Shown here one piece after another: positions 1 to 9,800 of a stretch of 42,055 nucleotides of DNA. This stretch comes from an uncultured Mycoplasmataceae bacterium (lineage in GTDB: Bacteria; Bacillota_I; Bacilli_A; Mycoplasmatales; Hepatoplasmataceae): assembly GCA_947330515.1 (NCBI GenBank), contig CAMZOE010000015.1, forward strand, positions 1-42,055. The letters are read 5' to 3'. Position 1 is the first letter of the stretch; every line of letters begins with the position of its first letter. A program made the translations under genes and the position numbers. The notes beneath the pieces were generated by a model. It worked only from the letters and a program-made list of their open reading frames with translations. It did no database searches and was not told the origin of the DNA.

Positions 1-35
1 TAAGAAACAAACCAAAAAGAAAATAAGGAGAAATT

Positions 36-1868
36 ATGAATGATGATTTTTTAAATGAAGATATCATGAATGGTGCTAAAATCGCCATTGTTGGTGTCGG
101 AGGTGGAGGAAACAACGCCGTAAATAAGATGGTAGAAGATGATATGAAGGGGTTAACCTTTATTATTGCTAATACAGATATTCAAGTGCTTAAAACTTCA
201 CCAATTGAAAAACGTATAGTTTTAGGGAAAGATTTAACTAAAGGTCTTGGTGCTGGTGCAAATCCAGATATTGGAGAAAAATCAGCAAACGATTCAATTG
301 AAGAAATTAGAAAAGCTGTTGAAGGATACGATTTAGTTTTTGTTGCTGCAGGAATGGGTGGTGGAACTGGAACAGGTGCTGCTCCTATTATTGCTAAAGT
401 TGCCAAAGATACAGGTGCATTAGTAGTTGGAATAGTAACTACACCATTCGTTTTCGAAGGAAAAAGAAGAATGCAAAATGCTGTTATTGGTTTAGAAGAA
501 TTCAAAAAAAATGTTGATTCAATCATTATCATTTCAAATGATCGTTTAAAAATGGAGTTAGGAACAATTCCTTTAATGGAATCATTTCAATATTCAGATG
601 CAATTTTAAAACAAGCGGTTCGTACAATTACTGATTTAATTAATTCACACTCATTAATTAATTTAGATTTTGCTGACGTTAGAACTGTAATTGAACAACA
701 AGGACTTGCTCTAATTGGAGTAGGACGTTCAAGTAGTGAAGATAAAGCTAAAGAAGCAGCACTTGCTGCAATTAATTCACCAATTTTAGAATCTTCTATT
801 GAAGGTGCTAAAAATGCTATTGTTAATATTGCCGGTTCTTCAACTGGACTTTCAATTGAACAAGCAAATACAGCAATTGAAACAATTAAAGAAAATGCCG
901 GAGATGGATTAGATATTATTTTTGGAGTTACTATTAATGATGCACTTGAAGAAGAAATTGTTGTTTCAGTAATTGCTACTGGACTATCAGTTACTAAATC
1001 AGAACGTATTAAAATTGCTAGAATTAATTCTGAAAATGGAAAAGAAGTTTCAAAATATAGAAAAGTAACAAGACAATTAAATGAAGTACGTATGTACGAT
1101 GAAGTTACTGAAGAGTTTGAAGCAATAAGAGACGAAAAAACAAAAAGTATTGCAGAAAAACAAACTAAAAAACTTGAACAATTAAAGCAACAAGCAGCTA
1201 ATCAAAAAAATGCTGATAAAGAAAAAAAATCTTACGATCCAGCAAATATTGATTCATACAAAGTAAATATGAATGATTCACAAAAAAACAAAGAACAATC
1301 AACTAGTGAAGTAGTTCATCAAGATAAAGCTGCAAACTCATTAGAGAATCAAAAAACTAGTTATGTTGATTTAGCACAAAAACATAATGAACCGGTTCAA
1401 GGACAAGGTCAATCATATCAAAATCCTCAACAACCAGTTCAAGGACAAGGTCAATCATATCAAAATCCTCAACAACCAGTTCAAGGACAAGGTCAATCAT
1501 ATCAAAATCCTCAACAACCAGTTCAAGGACAATATCAACAACAACCAGTTCAAGGACAAGGTCAATCATATCAAAATCCTCAACAACCAGTTCAAGGACA
1601 ATATCAACAACAACCAGTTCAAGGACAATATCAACAACAACCAGTTCAAGGACAATATCAACAACAACCAGTTCAAGGACAATATCAACAACCAGTTCAA
1701 GGACAAGATCAACAACTAGTTCAAGAGCAATATCAAAAACCGGTTCAAGAAGAATCTAAAAATTTTGGAAATAATGATGATGATTATATTGAAGATTCCT
1801 TTACTAATGAGAGATTATTAGAGTTTGATTTATTCGATGATGATACAAAAGAATTTGAGGTATTTTAA
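36..1868 (+). CDS. ftsZ: Cell division protein FtsZ with long Gln-rich repeat tail
   Basis: Tubulin-like GTPase that polymerises into the cytokinetic ring at midcell. The N-terminal glycine-rich nucleotide site GVGGGGNNAV is near residue 22, and the tubulin/FtsZ signature GGGTGTG is near residues 108-114. The globular core runs to about residue 330. It is followed by a charged Lys/Gln/Glu-rich linker and, at about residues 453-568, a tandem array of PVQGQ-containing units. A short acidic C-terminal end (NERLLEFDLFDDD) may be the conserved partner-binding tail. At 610 aa it is far longer than the usual 320-400 aa, and all of the excess lies in the linker. The ATG follows an AAGGAG ribosome-binding site. 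sepF starts one base after the stop, so the two are probably cotranscribed. The core assignment is certain; the role of the repeats is unknown. Confidence 0.97.
   Translation: MNDDFLNEDIMNGAKIAIVGVGGGGNNAVNKMVEDDMKGLTFIIANTDIQVLKTSPIEKRIVLGKDLTKGLGAGANPDIGEKSANDSIEEIRKAVEGYDLVFVAAGMGGGTGTGAAPIIAKVAKDTGALVVGIVTTPFVFEGKRRMQNAVIGLEEFKKNVDSIIIISNDRLKMELGTIPLMESFQYSDAILKQAVRTITDLINSHSLINLDFADVRTVIEQQGLALIGVGRSSSEDKAKEAALAAINSPILESSIEGAKNAIVNIAGSSTGLSIEQANTAIETIKENAGDGLDIIFGVTINDALEEEIVVSVIATGLSVTKSERIKIARINSENGKEVSKYRKVTRQLNEVRMYDEVTEEFEAIRDEKTKSIAEKQTKKLEQLKQQAANQKNADKEKKSYDPANIDSYKVNMNDSQKNKEQSTSEVVHQDKAANSLENQKTSYVDLAQKHNEPVQGQGQSYQNPQQPVQGQGQSYQNPQQPVQGQGQSYQNPQQPVQGQYQQQPVQGQGQSYQNPQQPVQGQYQQQPVQGQYQQQPVQGQYQQQPVQGQYQQPVQGQDQQLVQEQYQKPVQEESKNFGNNDDDYIEDSFTNERLLEFDLFDDDTKEFEVF
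1392..1745 (+). repeat. In-frame tandem repeats coding the FtsZ Q-rich tail
   Basis: The array has four 42-bp units (coding PVQGQGQSYQNPQQ) and four 27-bp units (coding PVQGQYQQQ). They are followed by three degenerate 24-bp units and a partial one. The order is 42,42,42,27,42,27,27,27,24,24,24. All unit lengths are multiples of three, so copy-number changes would keep the frame. Units are nearly identical at the DNA level, which suggests recent slippage or recombination. The repeats also create spurious open frames on both strands. Confidence 0.95.
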
Positions 1869-1869
1869 T

Positions 1870-2472
1870 ATGGCATTTTGAACAAATTTTAAAAGAAAAA
1901 TGAAAAACTTTTTCACTGTTCCAGAAGAAACAAATGAAAATAGAAATAAACCTTTAATGATTGAAGGTGAAGAAGTAACTAAGGTTTCTGATTTAAAAGT
2001 AACAGCCCCAGCCATAGTTGAAGAGGTTAAACCTATGGAAGCTAAACAACCTGTAAATGAATCAGAAAAAACTTATGTAAAAGAAGTTGTTGCTAAAAGT
2101 AAACCAATAGATGAAGTTAATGAAGATATGATGACTAGTGAGCAAGAAGTCGAATCTGAAAAAGATAAACTTACAAAACAACGTGCGATCTTAATTAAAC
2201 CACGTTATTCTAAAGAAGCAAAAATTATTGCCCAAAGACTTATGGAAAATAATATTGTTATCCTTAATCTTGAAGAAGTTTCTCCTACAGATTTTGAAAG
2301 AATTCGTGATTTTGTTTCTGGAACTTTATTTTCTCTAAAAGGTGATTATCGTAAAGTAAGTAAAAATGTTGCAGTTTTATTACCATCTCAAAAAGTTGAT
2401 GAAGATTATTTAGTTTTAGTTCTTAAAAAAGTTCATCAATTAATTGAAAAAAATAGAAATCAACAACAATAA
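1870..2472 (+). CDS. sepF: SepF-like cell division protein
   Basis: SepF is a cytoplasmic protein that binds the FtsZ C-terminal tail and, in Firmicutes, tethers the ring to the membrane in parallel with FtsA. The C-terminal half (about residues 105-190) has the SepF fold pattern: QRAILIKPRYSKEAKIIAQ, a helix ending in VILNLEEV, then DFERIRDFVSG and a VAVLLP strand. The N-terminal 100 residues are acidic and poorly conserved. The chosen start is ATG 1870, one base after ftsZ. The third codon after it is UGA (Trp), so starting at 1900 would lose MAFWTNFKRK, a short amphipathic basic segment like the membrane-binding N-terminus of known SepF proteins. It is 200 aa. Position directly after ftsZ supports the call. 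Confidence 0.85.
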
Positions 2473-2501
2473 ATCCACTAAATATTGTAGAATATTAATA
2501 T

Positions 2502-5162
2502 ATGAATTTTAAGAAAACATTATTAATGCCATCTACATCTTTTGAAATGAGAGGTAACTTAACTTCAAAAGATTCAAAATTTATTAAGAAAGCCATTGAA
2601 AATAATTTATTTGAAAAAGTAAATGCCAAAAACAATGGTCTTTTCATTTTACATGATGGCCCTCCGTATGCTAATGGAAACATTCATGCTGGACATGCAC
2701 TGAATAAAATATTAAAAGATATTTTTATTCGCCATAATGCCCTAAATGGGTTAAAGGTTGAATGAAAATTTGGATGAGATACTCATGGACTTCCTATTGA
2801 AAACGCTTTACAAAAATTAGGAAAAGTTACTAAAGAAACTGAAAAAGCAGATGCACTAAAATTATTTAGAAATTATGCTTTAAAACAACAACAAAATCAA
2901 CTTAAACAATTTCAAAAACTTGCTTTATTTACAAATTACGAAGATAAATATTTAACTTTAGAAAACAATTATATTGCTAAAGAACTTGAAGTTTTTTATC
3001 AAATGTATGATAAAAATTTAATTTATCGTGATTTAAAACCTGTTTATTGATCATGATCTTCTCAAACAGCACTTGCAGAAGCTGAAATTGAGTATAAGGA
3101 CATTACATCAAATTCTATTTTTGTAGAATTTAAAATTAGTGATAACTTAATTGCATTAATTTGAACTACAACTCCTTGAACTTTATTAGCGAATGTCGGT
3201 ATTGCTTTTGGGAAAAAAATAACTTATTCTATTTATAAATTTAATAATAAAACATATCTTCTCGCTGATGAATTAGTTAGTTCTGTTGAAAAAGCAAAAG
3301 GAATTAAATTTACTTTTGTTGAATCATTTAATGTTGAGAGTATTATTGGTCAAGACGCTATTAATCCTTTAACTTTAGAAAAATCTAAAATTGTTTATGG
3401 ACATCATGTTACTGTTGAGAGTGGAACAGGAATTGTTCATATTGCTGGTGGACATGGAGAGGATGACTTTTTAATCACTAAAGAGTTTGATTTACCATTA
3501 AAAGTTGCATTAAAAGAAGACGGAACAATTAAAGTTGAAGGAAAATATTTTGGAAAATTTTATCAAGATATTGAAAAAGAAATTATTTCTGATTTAGAAA
3601 CAGAAGGAACTTTATTTCATTTTCAAGAATTTGAACATTCTTATCCACATGATTGAAGAACAAAAAAACCTTTGGTTTTTCTTGCAACCAAACAATGATT
3701 TGTTTCTCTCAAAACAATCAATGATGATTTAATTAATTCTGCACAAAATACAGAATGAGAACCTTCATGAGGAAAAGCTAGAATTACTAAAATGCTTCAA
3801 GATCGTAAGGAATGATGTATTTCAAGACAACGTTCATGAGGAGTACCTATTCCTATGGTTTTTGATGAACAAGGAAATCCATTTGATGATAAAAGAATTC
3901 GTCAAATAGTTTTAAAAAATATTAAGGAATTTGGTATTGTTTGATGACATAATATTTCTGTTGAAGAGTTGCTTGAAGAAGCAGGAATAAAAGGAAAAAC
4001 TAATTATCGTAAAGAAACTGATATTCTTGATGTTTGATTTGATTCTGGATCTTCAAATTATGTACTTTATGGTGATAAAAAAATTGATTTAATTTTAGAA
4101 GGTGGAGATCAATATCGTGGATGATTCAATTCTTCTTTAATTATTGGAACAATCACTCGTCATGAAAGTCCTTTTAAAAAAGTTTTCTCTCATGGTTTTG
4201 TTATTGACGGTAATGGTCAAAAAATGTCAAAATCTCTTGGAAACGTTGTTGATCCTTTGGAAATTGTTTCTAAGCATGGAGTTGATATTCTTCGTCTATG
4301 AGTAGTTAGAAGTGATTACAAAGATAATTTAAAAATTTCTGATGAAATCATTGAGCAAACTATTAATGATTATAAAAAAATTAGAAATACTATGCGTTTT
4401 ATTTTAGGAAACATTGGTAGTGATGAAAAACTTCTTGAAAAAACAAAAAAAGCTTCACTAAATGAAATTGATAAAATCATTTTAAGTAATTTAAATCAGT
4501 TTTATCAAAATTCTTTAGAAAACTATTCAAAAGGAAATTTTAACGCAATTATTAAAGAGTTTCTTTATGATGTAGCAAATGGTTATATAGCTTTCTATTT
4601 AGACTATGCTAAGGATATCCTTTATACTTATGAAAGCGATAATCCACAAAGATTAGGTATTATTAGAACACTAAAAGAAATCATTAATGTTTTCTTTTAT
4701 GTTCTCGCTCCTTTTATTCCAATTACTATTGAAGAAGCGTATAGAAATATTGGTAAAGAAGAATCTGTTTTTTTAGAAAACTTTTCTTTTGAACATTTAT
4801 CTATTTATAATCTTCTTGAACTTGGAGAAAATTTTTTCCAAATTAAAAATAAATTTACTAAGATTTTTGAGAACTATCGTCAAGAACAAGATATTAAAAA
4901 AACTTTAGAAGTTGTTTTAGAAATTAAGGTTCCTAAAAACTTTTTAATTTTATCAGAAGAACTTCTAAAACAAGCACTAATGGTAGCAAAAGTTACCCTT
5001 ATTGAAACAGATGAAGTTAAAGATATAATGATTTCTATTTCACAAGATAAAAAATTAAAAAAATGTGATAGATGTTGAAAATTCTTTTCTGAAGAAGAAT
5101 TTCATCAAGAAAAAAATGTATGTCAACGTTGTTATGAAGTTATTAACAAGTTGAAAGAATAA
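2502..5162 (+). CDS. ileS: Isoleucyl-tRNA synthetase
   Basis: Class I aminoacyl-tRNA synthetase charging tRNA-Ile. The HIGH-type motif HAGH is at residues 62-65 and KMSKS is at residues 574-578. A CP1 editing domain lies between them. The C-terminus carries two Cys pairs (CDRC and CQRC) of the zinc-binding tail. It is 886 aa, normal for the bacterial type. More than ten in-frame TGA codons fall at Trp positions, strong evidence for the UGA-Trp code. The start ATG has no clear Shine-Dalgarno sequence; a small AATATT/AATATT inverted repeat lies just upstream. The gene lies 29 bp after sepF and ends in a hairpin terminator. Confidence 0.97.
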
Positions 5163-5178
5163 ACAAATTTATTATTAT

Positions 5179-5209
5179 AAAAAAGTAAGATATAATTCTT
5201 GCTTTTTTT
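5179..5209 (+). terminator. Rho-independent terminator after ileS
   Basis: Stem AAAAAAGTAAGA (5179-5190) pairs with TCTTGCTTTTTT (5197-5208) across a 6-nt loop, with one T-G pair, and runs into a T tract. It lies 17 bp after the ileS stop. Confidence 0.8.
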
Positions 5210-5231
5210 ATTTTAATTTTTATAAAAAAAA

Positions 5232-5254
5232 CTAAAATTTGAATAAAATTTTAG
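5232..5254. repeat. Inverted repeat upstream of holA
   Basis: Perfect 9-bp arms CTAAAATTT (5232-5240) and AAATTTTAG (5246-5254) around a 5-nt loop. It is not followed by a T run, so it is less likely a terminator. It lies just upstream of the holA -10 box and could be an operator, or chance in AT-rich DNA. Confidence 0.4.
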
Positions 5255-5276
5255 AATTAACTTTATCTCTCTAAGA

Positions 5277-5282
5277 TATAAT
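5277..5282 (+). promoter_or_regulatory. -10 box TATAAT for a leaderless holA transcript
   Basis: Consensus TATAAT ends only 6 nt before the holA ATG at 5289, so transcription would be expected to begin at or next to the start codon. No convincing -35 is seen; TTAACT at 5257 is spaced too closely. Confidence 0.55.
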
Positions 5283-5288
5283 TTATTT

Positions 5289-6209
5289 ATGTTAATAATA
5301 ATGAATAATAAAAATTCTTTTTTAAATAAACTTAAAATTAAAGAATTAATTGAAAAAAATAAACTTACTAAAGTGGAGAAATATTCTTTTTCTTACGAAG
5401 AAGAATTTTTTCCTTTTCTTAATATAGCATTATCTAGAACTTTTACTAAGGAAAAGAAAATTATTTTTCTTAAATTAGAGGAAAAGGATGAAGATAAAAA
5501 AAAATGATCAACTTTTAAAGCAAATATTTCTTTATTTAATTCTTCTCAAAATCTAATCATTGTGATTACTACTGATAAAATTATTGATACATTAAAAGAT
5601 AATTATCGTATTGAAAATATTTATCTTTTTGATGAATTTAGTAATAGAGAATTAAATAAAACAGTAAAAAGTATTTTAAAAGAAAATAAGATAGAAGAAG
5701 AAAAAAATCTTGTTAAAAGATTAATTACATTTAATGATATGAATATGATTGAAAATGAAATTAAGAAAATTAAACTTATTCCTAAAAACTCATCTTTTAC
5801 TTATAAAGATATTCTTTTTGTTCCTGAAAAAAATAAACAGTTTAATTTTTTTCATAATTTCTTTTTTATGAAAACAAGCAACTTTGCTTATTTTTTAGAA
5901 GAAACAATGAAAAAAGAAACTATTTATGTACAACTAGATTATTTCATTAAGAATCTTAATAAAATTATTTTATATTATTCTTGAAAAAACTATTTTATTA
6001 AAATTAATAAAAAAAGCGATTTTAGTGCAAATAAATTATATAAAGAGTTTGAAAATATTTTAGGATATTATTCTATCAAAGAAATTATGAAAATTCATTT
6101 ATTTTTTGTAAACTTAAGAGAAATTTTTTTAAAAAATAGAACTCAAGATATTGAAAAATTGGTAATTCAAAAAATTATTTTGCTATCAATAAACGTAAAT
6201 AAAATTTAA
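5289..6209 (+). CDS. holA: Probable DNA polymerase III delta subunit
   Basis: Delta subunit of the clamp loader, which opens the sliding clamp. The call rests on three points: the N-terminal pattern MLIIMNNKNSFLNKLKIKELI, resembling the start of delta proteins; the AAA+-like order of strand motifs (IIFLKLEE, LIIVITT, IYLFDEF) followed by an all-helical C-terminus; and position back-to-back with rpsT, a common holA neighbourhood in Gram-positive lineages. It is 306 aa, within the usual 300-340. Delta subunits diverge strongly and lack a functional Walker A, as here. TGA codons at 5505 and 5985 are Trp. The start is leaderless, with no Shine-Dalgarno. Identity is likely but not certain. Confidence 0.65.
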
Positions 6210-6213
6210 TAAA

Positions 6214-6245
6214 AAAACCCACTCAGATAATTTAGGGTGGGTTTT
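6214..6245. terminator. Bidirectional terminator between holA and rpsT
   Basis: Nine-bp stem AAAACCCAC (6214-6222) / GTGGGTTTT (6237-6245) with a 14-nt loop. A-rich sequence on one side and T-rich on the other serve both convergent genes. Confidence 0.8.
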
Positions 6246-6297
6246 AAAAATTATGATAAAAAAATACATTAATGATTAAATGCATTTATATATTTCT

Positions 6298-6543
6298 TTA
6301 GTTTGTGTTTGATGCAAGAGGAGTTTGTAATTTAGATTTCATTCTTGAAGCTTTATTTTTTTTATAAACACCTTTTGAAACAGCTTTATCAATTAAACTT
6401 AATGCACTATTGATATCTTCTTCATTATTAGAAGCATTAGCTTTTTTAACAGCAGTTTTAATTTCTGATTTGTAAGCTTTATTTCTAGCATTTCTTTTAA
6501 TATCTTGTCTATTGCTTTTTTCGTTTGATTTTATATTTGCCAT
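6298..6543 (-). CDS. rpsT: 30S ribosomal protein S20
   Basis: Small-subunit protein that binds the 5' domain of 16S rRNA. It is 81 aa, very basic and all-helical, with the conserved N-terminal pattern MANIKSNEKSNRQ...RNKAYKSE and a C-terminal Asn/Lys-rich helix (KAVSKGVYKKNKASRMKSKL). On the minus strand the ATG follows AAGGAAG at good spacing. It is one of only two minus-strand genes here and is monocistronic, convergent with holA. Confidence 0.96.
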   Translation of the reverse strand: MANIKSNEKSNRQDIKRNARNKAYKSEIKTAVKKANASNNEEDINSALSLIDKAVSKGVYKKNKASRMKSKLQTPLASNTN

Positions 6544-6622
6544 ATGATCTTCCTTTCAAAATTATTTTTTAAATCAATTAATTAATATTTACAATCTAAT
6601 TGCTAATTGTATTATCTAAAAA

Positions 6623-6631
6623 ATTATAACA
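6623..6631 (-). promoter_or_regulatory. Extended -10 promoter of rpsT
   Basis: On the minus strand the sequence reads TGTTATAAT, a consensus TATAAT with the extended TGn element, about 80 bp upstream of the rpsT start. No clear -35, which is normal for extended -10 promoters. Confidence 0.6.
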
Positions 6632-6909
6632 AACTTAATGGTAATTTATATTTTCTTTTCATTTTTAAGACAATAAAAAATGCATAATTCTATAAGTAAT
6701 CAAACTCACAAAATTATGCGACCATATTCGTTTAGTTTTTACTAAGACTAGTTTAAAAAAATTTAGAAAAACATATTGTAGTACTATTTAAAAATAAATC
6801 ATCTATTAAAAAAATTGTTTAAAATAATTTATTTTTTATTTGATTATCGAATTTTACTAAATTTGATAATTTAAACTAGTGTTGCAATTTGACAAAATAA
6901 ATACAAATC

Positions 6910-6974
6910 ACAACTACTACAAAGAGATTTGTTAAAAAACTACTAAATTTATTTTTATCATTTTACAACTACTA
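6910..6974 (+). repeat. Three direct repeats of AACTACTA
   Basis: The core AACTACTA occurs three times in 65 bp (6912-6919, 6938-6945, 6967-6974). Two copies are extended to ACAACTACTA (6910-6919, 6965-6974). They end just before the TATAAT at 6981. Spacings are 26 and 29 bp. Repeats with C and G bases in such AT-rich DNA are less likely to be chance. Confidence 0.55.
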
Positions 6975-6980
6975 AAATTA

Positions 6981-6986
6981 TATAAT
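6981..6986 (+). promoter_or_regulatory. Probable -10 box for the DUF2779 gene
   Basis: Perfect TATAAT 28 bp before the ATG at 7015. The -35 region is poor (TTTACA at 6962 is too close). Confidence 0.45.
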
Positions 6987-7014
6987 AAAAATAAAAAAAG
7001 TAAAAGAAATTCCT

Positions 7015-8817
7015 ATGAACAAAAAACTAAAATTAACTAAGCAAGCATTTAAAAATTATTTTGAAAGTCAAACCAGCGTTTGACTTTTACAAAATGATAA
7101 TTTTATAAAAGAAATGAAAAGATTTCCTATTTTAAAAAAATTAAATCCTTATCGATCAAAACAATTAATTAATCCAAAAGAAATTAAGAATACAGATATT
7201 CCTAGCACCATTTTGGACGGTAATGAAGTATCTGATTTATCAAAAGTATTCTTTAGAAAAAAATATTCTGATTTTAAAGAATATGATTTTTCTACAGTAT
7301 GAGATTTAAGTGATGGTAAATTAATTGCTGAAATAAAAAGAATTATTTTAGAAGAAGATAATTTTTTTATTTTTGAAGCACCTTTTATTTATAAAGATTT
7401 TACTTTAAGAACAGATATTATTATTAAATCTAATGGAATTATTAAAGTTATTGAAGTGAAAGCGGTAACTGAAGCATTAAAAGAACATATGTATGACTTA
7501 TCTTATCAACATTTTATTTTAAGTAAACTTTTTGATTTAAATCATTTTCATTTTCGCTTAATGCATTTAAATAATGCTTTTAATTACAATCAAAAACTTT
7601 CAATTGAAGAACAAGTTCTTGAACTTTTATCAATTTCTGATTCATATTATAATTCAAGACCAACAAGAGATGAATTTGGAGATATAAAAAGTAAATCTAA
7701 ACCTTTACTTGAAAATATTCTTAAATTAGAACATGATAATGATTTTGATTTAATTTTCGATAAAATTATTGAAATTCAATCAAGAGATGATAAACCAAAA
7801 GAAGATATTGATAAAAAATTAAATATTTTTCATACAAACGAATATCTTCCATATTATTATGAAGAGGCAGGAATTATAGAAGATAACTCATTATTTAATT
7901 ATCGTGGTGATTCTGGATTCTCAATTTCAAAAAAAACCAATTTATTTTATGAACATAAGTATAGATTAATTGAAGAGGTTCCTGATGAATTTTTAGTTTC
8001 TTCTAAAATTGATCCTAAAGAAATTGTTAATAAACGAAATAATGATCGTAAATTATATTTAAGAAACAATAAATTATTAAGGTTAATACAAAAAGATGCA
8101 ACAATAGATCAAAGTGAACATATAGAAATAGAAAAAATTAAAGAACACTTATCACTTTATAAATTACCTATCTATATGTTTGATTTTGAAGCAGTTAATT
8201 TTGCTGTTCCTAAAATAAATAATGCTTCTCCTTATGAACAAGTTCCTTATCAATATTCTATTCATGTTATTCATTCTTTAGATGAACTTGATTACTTAGA
8301 TGAAAAAACTTTTACTCATCGTGAGTATTTAGCTCAAGATCAAGAAAATTTTTACGAAGATCTTTTTGTTAATTTAGTAAAAGATTTAACTGAATTTGGT
8401 TTTGGTACTTATGTTGCCTATAATAAAGCTTTTGAACAAATGGTAATTAAAAAAGCATTAGATGGTAAAAAGATGCTTTCTGAAGAAGTTAAAACTAAAT
8501 TAGAAAAAATTAATAATAGTATAATTGATTTAATGGTTCCTTTTAAAGAAATGTACTATTATCATCCAAATTTAAAAGGAAAATATTCTATCAAAGGAGT
8601 TACCAAATTATTCACTAACTTAAATTATCAAGATTTAGATGAAATTGTGCGTAAAGGTGATCAATCTTCCGCTCAATGTAAATATTGATTAAGTGAAAAA
8701 AACGAAACATCAAGAAAAAGATGAAATGAAATTAGACCTAATATGTTGGAATATTGTAAATATGACACTTTATCAATGGTAGGTATTTTTCAAGAATTAA
8801 TAAAAAAAGTAAAGTAG
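7015..8817 (+). CDS. DUF2779 protein: PD-(D/E)XK nuclease fused to a DEDD-type exonuclease domain
   Basis: 600-aa protein with two nuclease-like modules. The N-terminal part has a RecB/Cas4-like core, with E121 in FEAPF, D134 in LRTD and the E147-V-K149 motif, the arrangement of PD-(D/E)XK catalytic residues. The C-terminal part has the RNase H-like DEDD pattern of DUF2779: D390-F-E392 in YMFDFEAV; YNKAFE around N470-E474, with Asn where DEDD enzymes usually have Asp; the LKGKYSIKGV segment; and YCKYDT with D584. These are family features; the actual substrate is unknown. The ATG at 7015 is chosen because the frame is open from there through TGA-Trp codons. No strong Shine-Dalgarno. It lies 9 bp before fmt. 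Confidence 0.75.
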
Positions 8818-8826
8818 AAGAAAAGC

Positions 8827-9792
8827 ATGAAAAAAATTAGAATCGCATTCTTAGGAAATTCAGATATTTCCATTAATGCCTTAAAAACATTATTAAATGA
8901 AAAAATTGAAATAAAAGTTGTTATTACTAATAAAGATAAAGCAATAGGAAGAAGTCATTCAACTCTTCTTCCAACTCCAGTTGCTACTTTTGCTGAAGCA
9001 AATAATTTATCTCTTTTTAAAACTAATTCAATTAATCAAGATATTAAACTAGTACAAAAATACGAAGTGGATTACATTATTACCTGTTCATTCGGACAAA
9101 TGTTAAGTGAGAAAGTATTGCAATGAGCGAAAATTAAGCCAATTAATATTCATACATCATTATTGCCAAAAGGAAGAGGTGGTGCACCAATTCATTGAGC
9201 AATCATTAATGGAGAAAAAGAAACAGGATATTCAATTATGGAAATGATCGATGAAATGGATGCTGGTGATATTTTTTCTCAAGAAAAAATTTTAATTAAT
9301 GAAAATGATACATTAGATATTTTGTATGAAAAATTAGGAAAACTAATTGAAGATACTTTTTTAGAAGATTTTTTTACAAGCGTAGTTATAAATCCTCAAC
9401 CAATTAAACAAGATCAAACTAAAGTGATTAAGTGATTAAATATTAAAAAAGATGATCGTTTTATTTTATGAAATGATTCTGCAATTAATATTTTAAATTT
9501 AATTAGAGGATTAAATTCAAAACCACTAGCATATACTATTTTTGAAGATAAGGAAATTAAAATAATTAAAGCAAAATTATACGATAATTCTTTTCCACTT
9601 GATAAAAGAATATATAATCCAGGAACAATTATCTCATTGCAAGATGAATATATTGTTGTACAAACTAAAGTAGGAGTTTTAATGATTGAAGAATTTATTA
9701 TTCCTGGAAAAAAACCCACAACATTTAAAGCATTTAAAAACGGAAACAAGAATTTTTTTAAACCTTTAATGAAGTTTAAAATAGAAAGATAG
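8827..9792 (+). CDS. fmt: Methionyl-tRNA formyltransferase
   Basis: Transfers a formyl group from 10-formyl-tetrahydrofolate to initiator Met-tRNA. The N-terminal Rossmann-like domain starts with [11 protein letters not shown]. The substrate loop PTPVATFA and the signature [18 protein letters not shown] are followed by the catalytic D in MDAGDIF. The C-terminal OB-like tRNA-binding domain reaches residue 321, the normal length. Several UGA-Trp codons. It precedes lepA by 8 bp, giving a translation-gene pair. Confidence 0.95.
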
Positions 9793-9800
9793 AGAAGAAA

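Larger units (their letters stand above)
6544..7014. other. Gene-free AT-rich intergenic region with repeats
   Basis: About 470 bp between the divergent rpsT and DUF2779 genes. I find no open frame with family character on either strand and no tRNA. It contains the rpsT promoter; a hairpin-forming pair GCATAATT / AAATTATGC near 6684-6719; an 11-bp inverted pair ACTAGTTTAAA / TTTAAACTAGT about 120 bp apart (near 6748 and 6870); three copies of AACTACTA (near 6912, 6938 and 6967); and a TATAAT at 6981 for the rightward gene. It may carry a small RNA or regulatory sites, or be a decayed gene. Confidence 0.6.

Noticed and set aside
1387-1719. 110-aa plus-strand open frame and a 70-aa minus-strand frame within ftsZ
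   Set aside because: Both are shadows of the repeat array; their protein repeats mirror the FtsZ units in other frames.
1392-1745. CRISPR array
   Set aside because: The only regular repeats are contiguous, in-frame and without unique spacers.
2502-5162. Possibility that ileS and other genes are broken pseudogenes split by stops
   Set aside because: All breaks are TGA at Trp positions throughout the window; under UGA-Trp every such gene is intact and full length.
6544-7014. tRNA or other stable RNA gene in the long intergenic gap
   Set aside because: No cloverleaf arms or TTC-containing T loop could be built; the region is too AT-rich. A small RNA remains possible.
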